From VXNE01 sp965116625 (lineage in GTDB: Bacteria; Pseudomonadota; Gammaproteobacteria; Pseudomonadales; Azotimanducaceae): a stretch of DNA of 64,000 nt. The position numbers and the translations under genes are program-made. The stretch lies in NCBI GenBank assembly GCA_965116625.1, contig OZ220717.1, forward strand, positions 1-64,000, given 5' to 3'. Of the stretch, positions 8,550 through 16,943 are shown piece after piece; positions within the stretch are counted from its first letter, which is position 1, and each line of letters opens with the position of its first letter. Below the pieces are notes generated by a model that saw only the letters and a program-made list of their open reading frames with translations, was not told the DNA's origin and did no database searches.

Positions 8550-9428
8550 TCACGCGCGATACGGCGCCATGTCCATCCCCGGATACCGCGCGCTGACGCC
8601 GGCGATGGTCTCTTCCGTCCAGTAGGGGTGTTTCGGCGGCGGGAAGCCGAGCAGTTCGCGTTCCGCCGGCGTGGCCCGCTCCATCCACCGCCGGAATTCC
8701 GGTTTGACGCCGTGTGCCGACCAGCCGACGATGCCGAGCCATTTCCACGCGGCCGGGGCATAGGTGATGAACTGTGCAATCCGCCCGCCGGCGGCCCTGA
8801 ATGGGGTGCCCCGATGGAACGTCCGCATGCTGTAGATGAACAGCGACCCCGCCGGGACGATGATCTTGCGCTCGTTGTCGTAGATCTCCGGACGCTCTTC
8901 CCGGGTGTAGTGATTCGGCCACCGGATCTTCTCCGGATAGTGACGCCAGGAACACACGGCGGTGGGCGCGAGATCCGCCGTCACGTCCGTGAAGTAGATG
9001 AGGTAGGCCGTCTGCCAGTACTCCGGGAGATTGGGAGGATAGGCGAGCGTGTGGTTGCCGAAGTCGCAGTGCATCGCCTGGTCGTGGTCCTGTTCCGACC
9101 CCCTGTACTTGGCATGCAGGTGCGACTGCTCGCAATAGATGTCGCCGTGGCCGACGTTTTCGGCAGCGAATCGGCGCAGCTCCGGATGCATCGTAATGGC
9201 GTTGAGGCGGTCGCCCCTGTAGGGAAACACCGTTGTCGACGCGCGGCCCTGGCGCGGAAACACCGGCGCGGGACGCGTCGGATCTTCGCAGTATTCCACC
9301 CAGCCGGGGAGAACTTCGCGCAGGTCCTCCAACGCGCCGGTCAACGCTTCCTCGTCGAGGAAGCTGTCGACTACCGCGTACCCGTGCTCCCGGTAGTGGG
9401 CAGCGTGTGCCTCGGTTATCTTCGACAC
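8550..9428 (-). CDS. Phytanoyl-CoA dioxygenase (PhyH) family protein, copy 2
   Basis: This 292-aa paralogue of the 6999-7877 gene keeps the whole iron site (His120, Asp122, distal His205) and the SLFIYSMRTFHRGTPF block. Divergence lies mainly in residues 21-65, 94-117 and 238-248. Intact active sites in both copies argue that both are functional rather than one decaying. Its upstream neighbour on the same strand is the degraded PH-like copy. The pair arose by local duplication of a PH-like plus PhyH unit. Confidence 0.9.
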   Translation of the reverse strand: MSKITEAHAAHYREHGYAVVDSFLDEEALTGALEDLREVLPGWVEYCEDPTRPAPVFPRQGRASTTVFPYRGDRLNAITMHPELRRFAAENVGHGDIYCEQSHLHAKYRGSEQDHDQAMHCDFGNHTLAYPPNLPEYWQTAYLIYFTDVTADLAPTAVCSWRHYPEKIRWPNHYTREERPEIYDNERKIIVPAGSLFIYSMRTFHRGTPFRAAGGRIAQFITYAPAAWKWLGIVGWSAHGVKPEFRRWMERATPAERELLGFPPPKHPYWTEETIAGVSARYPGMDMAPYRA

Positions 9429-9498
9429 GTCAAACTCATCCTGTCAGCGGAACGTCGGAAGTTCACGAGTCCCGCGCTCTGCGCATCGGTCCTCAACA

Positions 9499-9985
9499 TC
9501 ACGACATCTCCCTGCTCGGGGAGGAGAATCCGATCGCCGCCAGGAAGCCATCGGAATCCTTCGGTGTGATGTCTATCGCGCCGCCCTCATCGGTGATGCC
9601 CATAATGTCCGAGCCCAGTCCAAAAAACCTTGCCGCGCGTTATGCCGTAGCCGGTGATCGACGTGATCGAATCGATGGCAATGCTCCGTTTGAACGGACC
9701 CATGCGCACATGGAGGATGCCATGCTCCACCCTGTAGTTCGTGCTCAGCATGAGATAGGCCATCAATGCCGATGCTGCGACGGCCAGCACTTTAGTCAGA
9801 ACTGACATCCAGCCGGATTGATCCCAGTTCGCGAAAGATATGAGCACAAGGGCGCGCCAGGAGGCTCCGGGGGAGAAGGACAACCCAAGCCCGCATTCCG
9901 GTGCGGAATACCGTGGGCCGCGGACTCGTGCTTCCATGGAAGTACGCCTTCGCCGACGGGGGGAAACCGGCACTTCCTTACGCAT
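9499..9985 (-). pseudogene. Decayed copy of the PH-like membrane protein (copy 2)
   Basis: The homologous core MLSTNYRVEHGILHVRMGPF matches copies 1 and 3, but the gene is broken three ways. First, its 5-prime end is replaced by the structured repeat (9931-10020): homology begins with PTVFRTG at about 9917, in a different frame from the core. Second, a frameshift lies between there and the core, near a run of five Gs at 9869-9873. Third, a run of six As at 9622-9627 shifts the frame again; removing one base restores GLGSDIMGITDEGG ... ITPKDSDGFLAAIGF up to a stop at 9499-9501. The multiple lesions make a sequencing error an unlikely full explanation. Confidence 0.75.
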
Positions 9986-10020
9986 CAGCGGTCGGGGAAG
10001 ATCCCCCGCTGAGGGCTCCT
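9931..10020 (-). repeat. Structured ~90-bp dispersed repeat, copy A
   Basis: Read on the minus strand it begins AGGAGCCCTCAGC and ends with the 12-bp palindrome CTTCCATGGAAG (9931-9942). Copy B at 45258-45349 aligns over its whole length at roughly 80-85 percent by hand. The first third forms a hairpin (TCAGCG-GGGGA ... TCCCC ... CGCTGA). The rest begins GGAAGTGCC and ends GGCGTACTTCC, giving a second stem. It overlaps the stop codon of the 10019-10501 gene and replaces the 5-prime end of the decayed PH-like copy. Confidence 0.8.
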
Positions 10021-10501
10021 ATCGCGCAATCTCGACATCTCCCGACTCGGTGCGGCGGGCACCGATGGCTGCCAGGAAGCCGTCGACATCCTTGGGCGTG
10101 ACCCACACCTTGCGGTCTCTGTACACGCCGAGCCTGTAGTGGATGCAGACTCCGCGTGTACCCAGCAAATCGAGCGCGTAAGGCGACTTCGGGCCTTTGA
10201 GGCGTATCCTCGAGATCGACGCGAGTTCGATGCGTCGGCTGGAAGGCCCCCCGTGTACCTGGAGGACACCGTCCGCGACCCGGTACTTGACGCTCAGCAT
10301 CATGTAGATGATGAAGGCCACACCCACAGCGGAACACGCCTGCCCCAATCCCACTATGGACACTCCAGCGACCGGGGGCGGAGACGTCAGGGTGAGAACA
10401 GCAAAGCACCCGGCGAAGAACAGGATCGCAAAAATCGGTGGAACACACGTCGTGCGGTACACCGCCGGTGCCAGATTCGCGTCCTGTATCTCAGTTCCCA
10501 T
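10019..10501 (-). CDS. Small membrane protein with bacterial PH-like domain, copy 3
   Basis: The 160-aa protein opens MGTEIQDANLAPAVYRT, like copy 1, then has two hydrophobic segments (about 20-38 and 48-68). A divergent PH-like domain (VKYRVADGVLQVHGGPSSRR) follows, ending VTPKDVDGFLAAIGARRTES, nearly identical to the end of copy 1. GGAAGAAGG immediately precedes the ATG. Its stop codon overlaps the first bases of repeat copy A. It has no PhyH partner of its own in the window. Confidence 0.72.
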   Translation of the reverse strand: MGTEIQDANLAPAVYRTTCVPPIFAILFFAGCFAVLTLTSPPPVAGVSIVGLGQACSAVGVAFIIYMMLSVKYRVADGVLQVHGGPSSRRIELASISRIRLKGPKSPYALDLLGTRGVCIHYRLGVYRDRKVWVTPKDVDGFLAAIGARRTESGDVEIAR

Positions 10502-10639
10502 CCTTCTTCCGGGTCGCCAAAGGATCGTTTGACATGCCCGTTTAACTTACGTCTCGCCGCGTTTTTTGTCGAGAACCCTCACTTTACGCGCGCTTCTTAT
10601 CACCGCAAACTCCGGTGTAACGCTCTGCGGCACGGTCCC

Positions 10640-12553
10640 ATGCAGGACGAACCCGACAAGACGGCGGCGCCCGACCCGACGGGCGAACGCCTCACCCAGT
10701 TCCAACTGCTTGCCTCACGGCGGCTGCTGCCGCTGTTCGTGACCCAGTTCCTGGGCGCGTTCAACGACAACCTGTTCAAGGCCGCGTTGATGATCCTGTT
10801 CGTCTACGGCGGACTGGTCGCCGCGGACAGTTCAGACCTCGCGGTCAACGCCGCCGCGGCGCTCTTCGTGCTGCCGTTCTTCCTGTTCTCGGCGACCGCC
10901 GGGGAGCTGTCGGACAAGTACGAAAAGTCCCGGCTGATCCGCTTTGTGAAGATAAGCGAAATCTGCGTTGCGTTTCTCGCCGGCGTCTCGCTCTACTTCA
11001 GCAACCTGACACTAATGCTGGTCGTGCTGTTCCTGTTCGGCCTGCAGTCCACCTTTTTCGGCCCGCTCAAGTTCTCGATCCTGCCCCAACACCTGCACCA
11101 GACGGAGCTGGTGGGCGGCAACGCCATGATCGAGATGGGCACGTTCGTCGCGATCCTTCTCGGCACGATCCTCGGCGCCATCATCGGCGGCATGGACCAG
11201 GTCTCAGCATGGCTGTTCGTGCTCGTGATGGCAGTGGCCGCAGTCGGCTGGCTTGCGAGCCGTTACGTTCCCGTCGCTCCCGCGAGCGCGCCGGAACAGC
11301 CCGTCAACTGGAACCTCTTCACCGCCACGGCCCGCCTGATCGGGCTTGCGCTGGAGAACCGGGCAGTCTTCCTCTCAATCCTCGGCATCTCCTGGTTCTG
11401 GCTCATCGGGGGTGTCTACCTGGCGCAGATTCCGAACCTCACGCAGGACTACCTAGCTGGTAGCCAGAGCGTGGTCACCCTCATACTCGCCGTGTTTACC
11501 GTCGCCATCGGCACCGGTTCGCTGCTCTGCGAACGCCTGTCGGGCCACAGGATCGAGATCGGGCTCGTGCCGTTTGCGGCATTCGGCATCAGCGTCACTG
11601 GAATCGAGGTCTATTTTTCCATCACCGCAGTCGACGCGACCGCCCCGCGCGATATCTGGGCCTTCCTGGCGGCTGACGGAAGTCTCCGCGTCCTGTTCGC
11701 GCTGCTGCTCACCGGCATCTTCGGCGGCATGTACGTGGTGCCGTTGATGGCGTTTATCCAGGCGCGCACGCCGGAGGCGCGCCGCGCACGCATTATCGCC
11801 GCGGCGAACATCCTCAATTCCGCGTTCATGGTGGTCGGCGCGGTGTTTGCCATCGTCTGGCTCACGTTACTGGACCGCACCATCCCGGAACTCTTCCTGC
11901 TGATGGCGTTGATCAACATCGGCGTGGCCGTTTACATCTTCAACCGGGTGCCGGAGTTCTCCATGCGCTTCATCGTCTGGCTCCTGTCGCACACGATGTA
12001 CCGCGTGACCCACCGGGGACTCGAGAGCATCCCCGAGAAGGGCGGCGCCATCATCGTCTGCAACCACGTGAGCTACGTGGACGCGTTGCTGCTCGCCGGC
12101 GCGGTGCGGCGTCCCATCCGCTTCATCATGTTCAAGCCGATCTTCGAAATGCCGGTGCTGAACTTCGTGTTCCGCACCGGGCGGGCCATTCCCATCGCCG
12201 GGCGCCGCATGGACGAGGACGCCTACGAGGACGCGTTCCGGGAGATTCGCGAAGGCCTAGCCGACGGCGACCTGCTATGCATCTTCCCCGAAGGCAAGCT
12301 GACCCACGACGGGGAGATCGACGCGTTCCGGCCGGGCATCGAGCGCATCCTGCAGGAGACCCCGGTGCCGGTGGTGCCCATGGCCCTGCGCGGTCTCTGG
12401 GGCAGCTTCTTCAGCCACGACGGTGGCCTGTTCCGCAATCCCAAACGCTTCTGGAGCCGGATCGAGATCGTCGCCGGCGACCTTGTCGACCCGCAGGCCA
12501 GCGCCGGCGAACTGCGCGAGAAAGTGTCGGCGCTACGCGGCGAGTTCGCCTGA
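10640..12553 (+). CDS. LplT-like MFS transporter fused to PlsC-type acyltransferase
   Basis: A 637-aa inner-membrane fusion. Residues about 20-420 form an MFS domain of the lysophospholipid-flippase (LplT) type, opening FVTQFLGAFNDNLFKAALM. Residues about 430-637 form a glycerolipid acyltransferase with NHVSYVD (His476, Asp481) and FPEG (549-552). The likely role is re-import and re-acylation of lysophospholipids. E. coli splits this between LplT and Aas; here the C-terminal acyl-ACP synthetase of Aas is absent, so the acyl donor must be made elsewhere. The chosen ATG at 10640 begins just before the first helix. It is convergent with the PhoX gene, only 25 bp away. Confidence 0.9.
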   Translation: MQDEPDKTAAPDPTGERLTQFQLLASRRLLPLFVTQFLGAFNDNLFKAALMILFVYGGLVAADSSDLAVNAAAALFVLPFFLFSATAGELSDKYEKSRLIRFVKISEICVAFLAGVSLYFSNLTLMLVVLFLFGLQSTFFGPLKFSILPQHLHQTELVGGNAMIEMGTFVAILLGTILGAIIGGMDQVSAWLFVLVMAVAAVGWLASRYVPVAPASAPEQPVNWNLFTATARLIGLALENRAVFLSILGISWFWLIGGVYLAQIPNLTQDYLAGSQSVVTLILAVFTVAIGTGSLLCERLSGHRIEIGLVPFAAFGISVTGIEVYFSITAVDATAPRDIWAFLAADGSLRVLFALLLTGIFGGMYVVPLMAFIQARTPEARRARIIAAANILNSAFMVVGAVFAIVWLTLLDRTIPELFLLMALINIGVAVYIFNRVPEFSMRFIVWLLSHTMYRVTHRGLESIPEKGGAIIVCNHVSYVDALLLAGAVRRPIRFIMFKPIFEMPVLNFVFRTGRAIPIAGRRMDEDAYEDAFREIREGLADGDLLCIFPEGKLTHDGEIDAFRPGIERILQETPVPVVPMALRGLWGSFFSHDGGLFRNPKRFWSRIEIVAGDLVDPQASAGELREKVSALRGEFA

Positions 12554-12578
12554 GTTCCAGCCGCAGGACCGCGCCTGG

Positions 12579-13994
12579 TCAGGCCCAGGGGCCGGTGATG
12601 GCGAACGTGACGCCGGGCGTCTGGATGTTGACGAAGAGCGTCTTGCCGTCGGGAGAGAACGTGGCGCCCGCCCACTCGGAGCTGCGATAGTCGCCGGCCT
12701 CGATCGCCGGCCTGCCGGGGACGCCGTCACCGAGGTCCATGTTGTTCTCGCCCATGACCCTGACGAGACCGTTGCGGCCCACGCTCAGAAGGCGCGTGCC
12801 CCGCGTCTGGAAGCCGAGCAGGCTTTCCCCTCCCCCGTCCTCGCACAGGATGATCGTGCCCGTCGGCGACAGGGTGATGTTGTCCGGCGCGTCGGCTTCG
12901 TCGGTCGAGGGCGAGACGTAGATCGCGGTCAGGCGCTCGGCTGTGGGGTCGTAGGCCCAGACACTGCCCGCCTCGGCTTTGCCGCCGGTGGTGTCCACCC
13001 AGTAGATCACCCCGTCGAAATACCAGCATCCCTCGCCCCGATGGAACTTTGCCCCGCCGCCCGCCTCTCCCTGGAGGTAGGGACCCGACTTGCCCCCGCC
13101 GATAATCGCCGGACCGTCGCCACTGGCTGAGAGCTTCTCGGGATCGTGGTCCGGTTCGCTGATCGGCACCCACTCTGTATCAAAGGAGTCGCCGGTCTCG
13201 ATTTCCGTCAGGTCCGCGTTGGCCTCACCCTTGACGCGGAGCATCTGAAGCTCGCCGCCGGCCTCCAGCGCGCCGACCCTGGGCGAGGCGTCCTTCGGCA
13301 GGAAGCGGAAGAATCCCGAGTGGGGACCATTGTCCTCGGTGAGGTAGACGAAGCCGGATTCGGGATCGTTGGCGGTCGCCTCGTGGCGGAACAGGCCCAT
13401 GTCGATGATCGGACGCCCGCTCGCGCGGCCTGCCATGGGGACCTCGAAGACATAGCCATGGTCCTTTCCGCCGATCCGGCTGGCGCGCAGCACGATTTCC
13501 TCGCAGGTGAGCCAACTGCCCCAGGGCGTCGGTCCGCCGGCGCAGTTGATCGAGGTGCCGGAAAGGAGCGGCCGGGAGTCCTTGTAGACCCCACCCGATA
13601 CCCGCACGCCGGTAACGCCGCCGCCGAATCCGCCCGAGGCGTCGTCCGGCGGAGACCAGTTGTCGTACACGGTCGCGTCGCCGCCGATGAGACCCGTCAT
13701 GCCACGTTCGTGGTTCCTGATCAGGACGACCTCGTCCGGGCTCGAACCGGCAAACGCCGCCATCCCGTCATGGCGGTCCGGAGTCGGTACGCCTCCCTCC
13801 ATCAGGTCGCCGGTCCAGCCGAATGACCGGTAGCTGAATCCTTCAGGCAACTGCAGCAGCGGCAAACCGGTGGTGGCGTCCGGCACGGGACGCAGCGGGC
13901 TTTCCGCGACGGCATGCGCCGTCCTCCAGGCGCCGGCGAAGGGCGCCGCAAGGGCCGTGGTTCCGGCGGACTTCAGGAAGGATCTACGCTTCAA
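12579..13994 (-). CDS. PhoX-family (DUF839) phosphatase-like protein, Tat-exported
   Basis: A 471-aa protein with a twin-arginine signal (RRSFLK at 3-8, then an Ala-rich stretch). The body is a PhoX-type beta propeller: PEGFSYRSFGWTGDLM, HDGMAAF, LIRNHERG, a NCAGGPTPWGSWLTCEE block and FHRGEGCWYFDGVIYW. PhoX enzymes are periplasmic Ca/Fe alkaline phosphatases, but many DUF839 members have unproven activity. NCAGG and LTCEE supply the cysteines typical of this fold. No phosphate-starvation box was identified upstream. Family firm, substrate unproven. Confidence 0.88.
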   Translation of the reverse strand: MKRRSFLKSAGTTALAAPFAGAWRTAHAVAESPLRPVPDATTGLPLLQLPEGFSYRSFGWTGDLMEGGVPTPDRHDGMAAFAGSSPDEVVLIRNHERGMTGLIGGDATVYDNWSPPDDASGGFGGGVTGVRVSGGVYKDSRPLLSGTSINCAGGPTPWGSWLTCEEIVLRASRIGGKDHGYVFEVPMAGRASGRPIIDMGLFRHEATANDPESGFVYLTEDNGPHSGFFRFLPKDASPRVGALEAGGELQMLRVKGEANADLTEIETGDSFDTEWVPISEPDHDPEKLSASGDGPAIIGGGKSGPYLQGEAGGGAKFHRGEGCWYFDGVIYWVDTTGGKAEAGSVWAYDPTAERLTAIYVSPSTDEADAPDNITLSPTGTIILCEDGGGESLLGFQTRGTRLLSVGRNGLVRVMGENNMDLGDGVPGRPAIEAGDYRSSEWAGATFSPDGKTLFVNIQTPGVTFAITGPWA

Positions 13995-14099
13995 TTCATC
14001 ACCTCTGGTGGTTCAACGGTACATGCCGGGTTCACGGGGTCCTCGCCCGCGTGAACATCGGTGCATAATGCCAAGTTATCGGTTCGGCGTGTCAGGATT

Positions 14100-14246
14100 A
14101 TGGCTGACCTGTTCGCAATCTCCAACGCGGTCATCGACGGCGGCAAGACCGTCGCCGAAGTCGGCCCGATCAACCGCGTCAACCACCAGTTGCCGGAACT
14201 CGGCGACACGGCCAACGAATCCACCGCCCGGATGAAAATGGAGTAG
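14100..14246 (+). pseudogene. Short ORF, probable 5-prime remnant of an MBL-fold hydrolase gene
   Basis: The 48-aa reading frame MADLFAISNAVIDGGK...VNHQLPELGD resembles the N-terminal 30-odd residues of a group of MBL-fold hydrolases (a MADL-type start leading to NRV..L.ELGD, normally followed by a metallo-beta-lactamase domain). After GD the sequence becomes unrelated and stops, and the next gene begins three bases later. No metal-binding HxHxDH continues in any frame. I read it as a deletion scar, though a real small protein cannot be excluded. The family match is from memory. Confidence 0.45.
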
Positions 14247-14249
14247 GGA

Positions 14250-14672
14250 ATGTCGAGAACCATCAAGATCGTGGGGATCGTCCTGGTCGTCTATGTCCTC
14301 CTCGTGGTGGCGTTCGAGTCGCTGCTCGGGTACTTCCAGCCCGTGGCGCCGGGCACACTGGTGATCACGACCGTCGACGCCGAAGGCGAAACGCACGACC
14401 GGGTGCTGTCCGGACTCGAGAGCGACGGGAAATCCTATGTCGCGGTGAACCACTGGCCGCGGGCCTGGTACGGCCGTGTGAAGGAGGACCCGCACGTACA
14501 GATCACGCGCGACGGCGAGACGGAGGACTACCTGGCGATTCCGGTCTCCGGCGAAGAGCACGACCGCGTTGCCCGGGACAATCCCGTCGGGGTCGGCTTC
14601 CGCGTCATCACCGGGTTCGCGCCGCGCTACTTCGTCAGGCTGGATCCCGTCGGGACCGGCGAAGACCAGTGA
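14250..14672 (+). CDS. DUF385-like (deazaflavin-dependent nitroreductase-type) membrane-anchored protein
   Basis: The 140-aa protein has one N-terminal transmembrane helix (about 6-28). A split-barrel-like domain follows: PVAPGTLVITTVDAEG, VAVNHWPRAWYGRVKEDPHV and the tail GFRVITGFAPRYFVRLDP. The order and the WYxRVKExPxV motif resemble the DUF385 / F420H2-dependent nitroreductase-like group. Known members use F420 or flavin, but no cofactor site can be proven here. It begins three bases after the preceding remnant ORF. Confidence 0.6.
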   Translation: MSRTIKIVGIVLVVYVLLVVAFESLLGYFQPVAPGTLVITTVDAEGETHDRVLSGLESDGKSYVAVNHWPRAWYGRVKEDPHVQITRDGETEDYLAIPVSGEEHDRVARDNPVGVGFRVITGFAPRYFVRLDPVGTGEDQ

Positions 14673-14775
14673 TGCCCCACAGCCCGCGCCTTCGGCCCAG
14701 CCTGTGGCCCGGCCCAGCCCTTCGGTCACGGAACAACCTCCCCAGATCGCTCGCGCTCCCCGGACCGGCTGTCCC

Positions 14776-15321
14776 ATGAACGTGTTCGTCAGCGGGCGCG
14801 TGACGATCAAGCTGGGTGACATCACGCGCGAAGCCGTGGACGCGGTCGTCAACGCCGCCAACGGTTCCCTGCTCGGGGGCGGCGGCGTCGACGGCGCCAT
14901 CCACCGGGCCGGGGGACCCGGGATACTCGCTGCATGCAAGGAGATCCGCGCCACGCAATACCCGGACGGACTCCCCACCGGCGAAGCGGTCATCACCACT
15001 GCCGGACGCATGCCGGCGCGATACGTCATTCACACGGTGGGGCCGGTATACCGGAGCGGGAATAGCGGCGAAGCCGGGAAACTGGCCAATTGCTACCGGA
15101 ACGCGCTGCACGTCGCTGCCGACCGGGATATTTCCACCGTGGCCTTTCCCGCTATCTCGACCGGCGTCTACGGCTATCCCCCCGACGAGGCGGCCGCAGT
15201 CTCGTCACACGCCATCGAGCGAGCGCTCGACTCCCATTCATCAATCCGGGAAGTTCGGCTGGTCTTCTTCCAGGAAAGCGATGCGGAAACGTTCCTGCAA
15301 CACCAGGTCTTCACGCGATAA
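14776..15321 (+). CDS. Macrodomain protein (O-acetyl-ADP-ribose deacetylase type)
   Basis: The 181-aa protein is a single macrodomain. It carries the ADP-ribose site DAVVNAANGSLLGGGGVDGA and the PAISTGVYGYP loop, both diagnostic of the MacroD/YmdB type. This family removes ADP-ribose or deacetylates O-acetyl-ADP-ribose in the cytoplasm. The ATG at 14776 directly precedes the first strand. A GNAT gene starts two bases after the stop, so the two are probably co-expressed. Confidence 0.92.
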   Translation: MNVFVSGRVTIKLGDITREAVDAVVNAANGSLLGGGGVDGAIHRAGGPGILAACKEIRATQYPDGLPTGEAVITTAGRMPARYVIHTVGPVYRSGNSGEAGKLANCYRNALHVAADRDISTVAFPAISTGVYGYPPDEAAAVSSHAIERALDSHSSIREVRLVFFQESDAETFLQHQVFTR

Positions 15322-15323
15322 CC

Positions 15324-15683
15324 GTGCCTTCCACCGACGCGTTCGATTTCCGCGCACTGCGCATACACCGGGCGCTCGACACGGCGCTGCCCTGGGCCGG
15401 CGCCGACCCGGAGTGGACCCGGATCGCCGACCTCGGTGACACCGAAGTCGGCGTCTATGGAATCAGGCGGCTCGGTCCCACGCAGTTCCGGCTCGTGGGC
15501 CTGAAAGTGCACGAGGGTTTCCGGGGACGCGGCATCGGCCGCTGGCTGCTGCGCCACGCCATCGGCACCGCCGAGAGCAGCGGCGCGCGGCAAATCGAAG
15601 CGCCGGCGATCGGGAGCTTCTTCCAGCACCACGGCTTTCGACCGGAGGGGGACAGACTCAGGTTGGTGCTGACCCCGGAATAG
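15324..15683 (+). CDS. GNAT-family N-acetyltransferase, short
   Basis: The 119-aa protein carries the acetyl-CoA binding motif A of GNAT enzymes (VHEGFRGRGIGRWLLRHAI) and a C-terminal FFQHHGFRPEGDRLRLVL strand typical of the fold. Substrate unknown. The start is the GTG at 15324, two bases after the macrodomain stop. Sharing a transcript with an acetyl-ADP-ribose-hydrolysing macrodomain is suggestive but not proof of a joint role. Confidence 0.8.
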   Translation: MPSTDAFDFRALRIHRALDTALPWAGADPEWTRIADLGDTEVGVYGIRRLGPTQFRLVGLKVHEGFRGRGIGRWLLRHAIGTAESSGARQIEAPAIGSFFQHHGFRPEGDRLRLVLTPE

Positions 15684-15704
15684 CCGGGCAGCCGGGGGAA
15701 TGCA

Positions 15705-16943
15705 TCAGGGCAACGACAACACCCTGCCGATGCGGTTGCGGGACCCGCCACTGACATCATAGGTCCGGGCGAAGCGATCCCAGTCCGCGATTGCATCCGA
15801 CACGCGATCGACGACGTCGCGCGACTCGCCTTCCGTCAGGTCCGCGTATCTGCCGAGTTCGAGCAGCAGCGAACGGTCGATGTCTCTGCCTCGTCCCAGG
15901 ACCGACGTGCAATGCTCGCCACCTGGACCCGGTGCAAATGTGAGGTCGTAGGCGGGAGCCAGCCGCCACTGTCCGTCCCTCGTCATCAGAAACGTAAACT
16001 GCCGCGCATGGTCGTCCCGGTTGTGCGAGAGGACGTTGAACGCCGCAAGCGTGAACATGGCCTTACACTGCCGCCGGTCCCGGGTGACCGATCGGGTCAG
16101 CGCTATCAGGTCCCGGTAGTCCAGCGACGGAAGGCGGAAATCGGCGTAGAGCAGACCGCTGGCGGTGTGTGCGTGAAGCCGCTTCGTCCCGTCACGGTCG
16201 AAGCGGCGGGAAGCGAAGTAATGATCCCCTCGGGTGCCGCGGACAAGGCGGGTTTCCGGCATGCGCACGCCGGCCGTCCGTGCCATGTCGGCGTAGGCCT
16301 GCTCTACCTGCGCCGCGTCCTCCGGATCGTCCGTGCCACGGAACTTCACGACGTAGTGCACAAATCCACCTGCCGGCGGCTCCGGCCCGTGGACGGCCTC
16401 TCCCCCGGCGTTGATGGCCAGCAACGCCTTCGGACGCGCGCCAGCGGGAGAGCCGCCGACGACTCCGAGTTCGTCGAGTATGTCCGACGCATGTCCGGCC
16501 AGGACTCTCCGTGCGTCCGCCGCCAGCCGGTCGAGATCCAGTGTCGCGTCGACCGTGCCCCATACATCCAGGGCAGGCGCGTAACACAGGGCCCCGATAC
16601 CGGAATCACCTACGCAGGCCAGGCGGTCGAGCGGCGTCAACGACGCCGGTTCGATGCCGAGTTCCCGGGCGCGCCGATCGACAAGCGGCCGGCCCCAGCC
16701 ATCGGGCAGGCTGTCGTGGAACAGTCCGTGCAATCCGTCGAAGACGGACGCGTCATGCGGCCGGACCAGCCCGCGCGCGGGCGCGTGTCGCACGGGCGAG
16801 AGATGGAGTCCCGAGGACAGGAACACCTCGTCCCACTCCAGGTAGACAACGCGGTCGCGGCGGCCCAGCCGACCGACCGTCTGTACGTCGTCCTCGTCCC
16901 AGCGCAGCAGGACGGTGAGGGGGGACCCGGGCGCCATCTTCAC
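15705..16943 (-). CDS. hipA: HipA-family serine/threonine kinase toxin
   Basis: A 412-aa kinase of the HipA toxin family. Visible motifs are GDSGIGALCYAP in the N-terminal domain, the GGSPAGARPKAL loop, the lysine region HYVVKF, the catalytic-loop analogue NVLSHNRDDHARQF and the metal-binding LAPAYDLTF. HipA kinases phosphorylate aminoacyl-tRNA synthetases (GltX in E. coli) and induce growth arrest; the target here is not known. The ATG overlaps the antitoxin stop by four bases. Confidence 0.92.
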   Translation of the reverse strand: MKMAPGSPLTVLLRWDEDDVQTVGRLGRRDRVVYLEWDEVFLSSGLHLSPVRHAPARGLVRPHDASVFDGLHGLFHDSLPDGWGRPLVDRRARELGIEPASLTPLDRLACVGDSGIGALCYAPALDVWGTVDATLDLDRLAADARRVLAGHASDILDELGVVGGSPAGARPKALLAINAGGEAVHGPEPPAGGFVHYVVKFRGTDDPEDAAQVEQAYADMARTAGVRMPETRLVRGTRGDHYFASRRFDRDGTKRLHAHTASGLLYADFRLPSLDYRDLIALTRSVTRDRRQCKAMFTLAAFNVLSHNRDDHARQFTFLMTRDGQWRLAPAYDLTFAPGPGGEHCTSVLGRGRDIDRSLLLELGRYADLTEGESRDVVDRVSDAIADWDRFARTYDVSGGSRNRIGRVLSLP

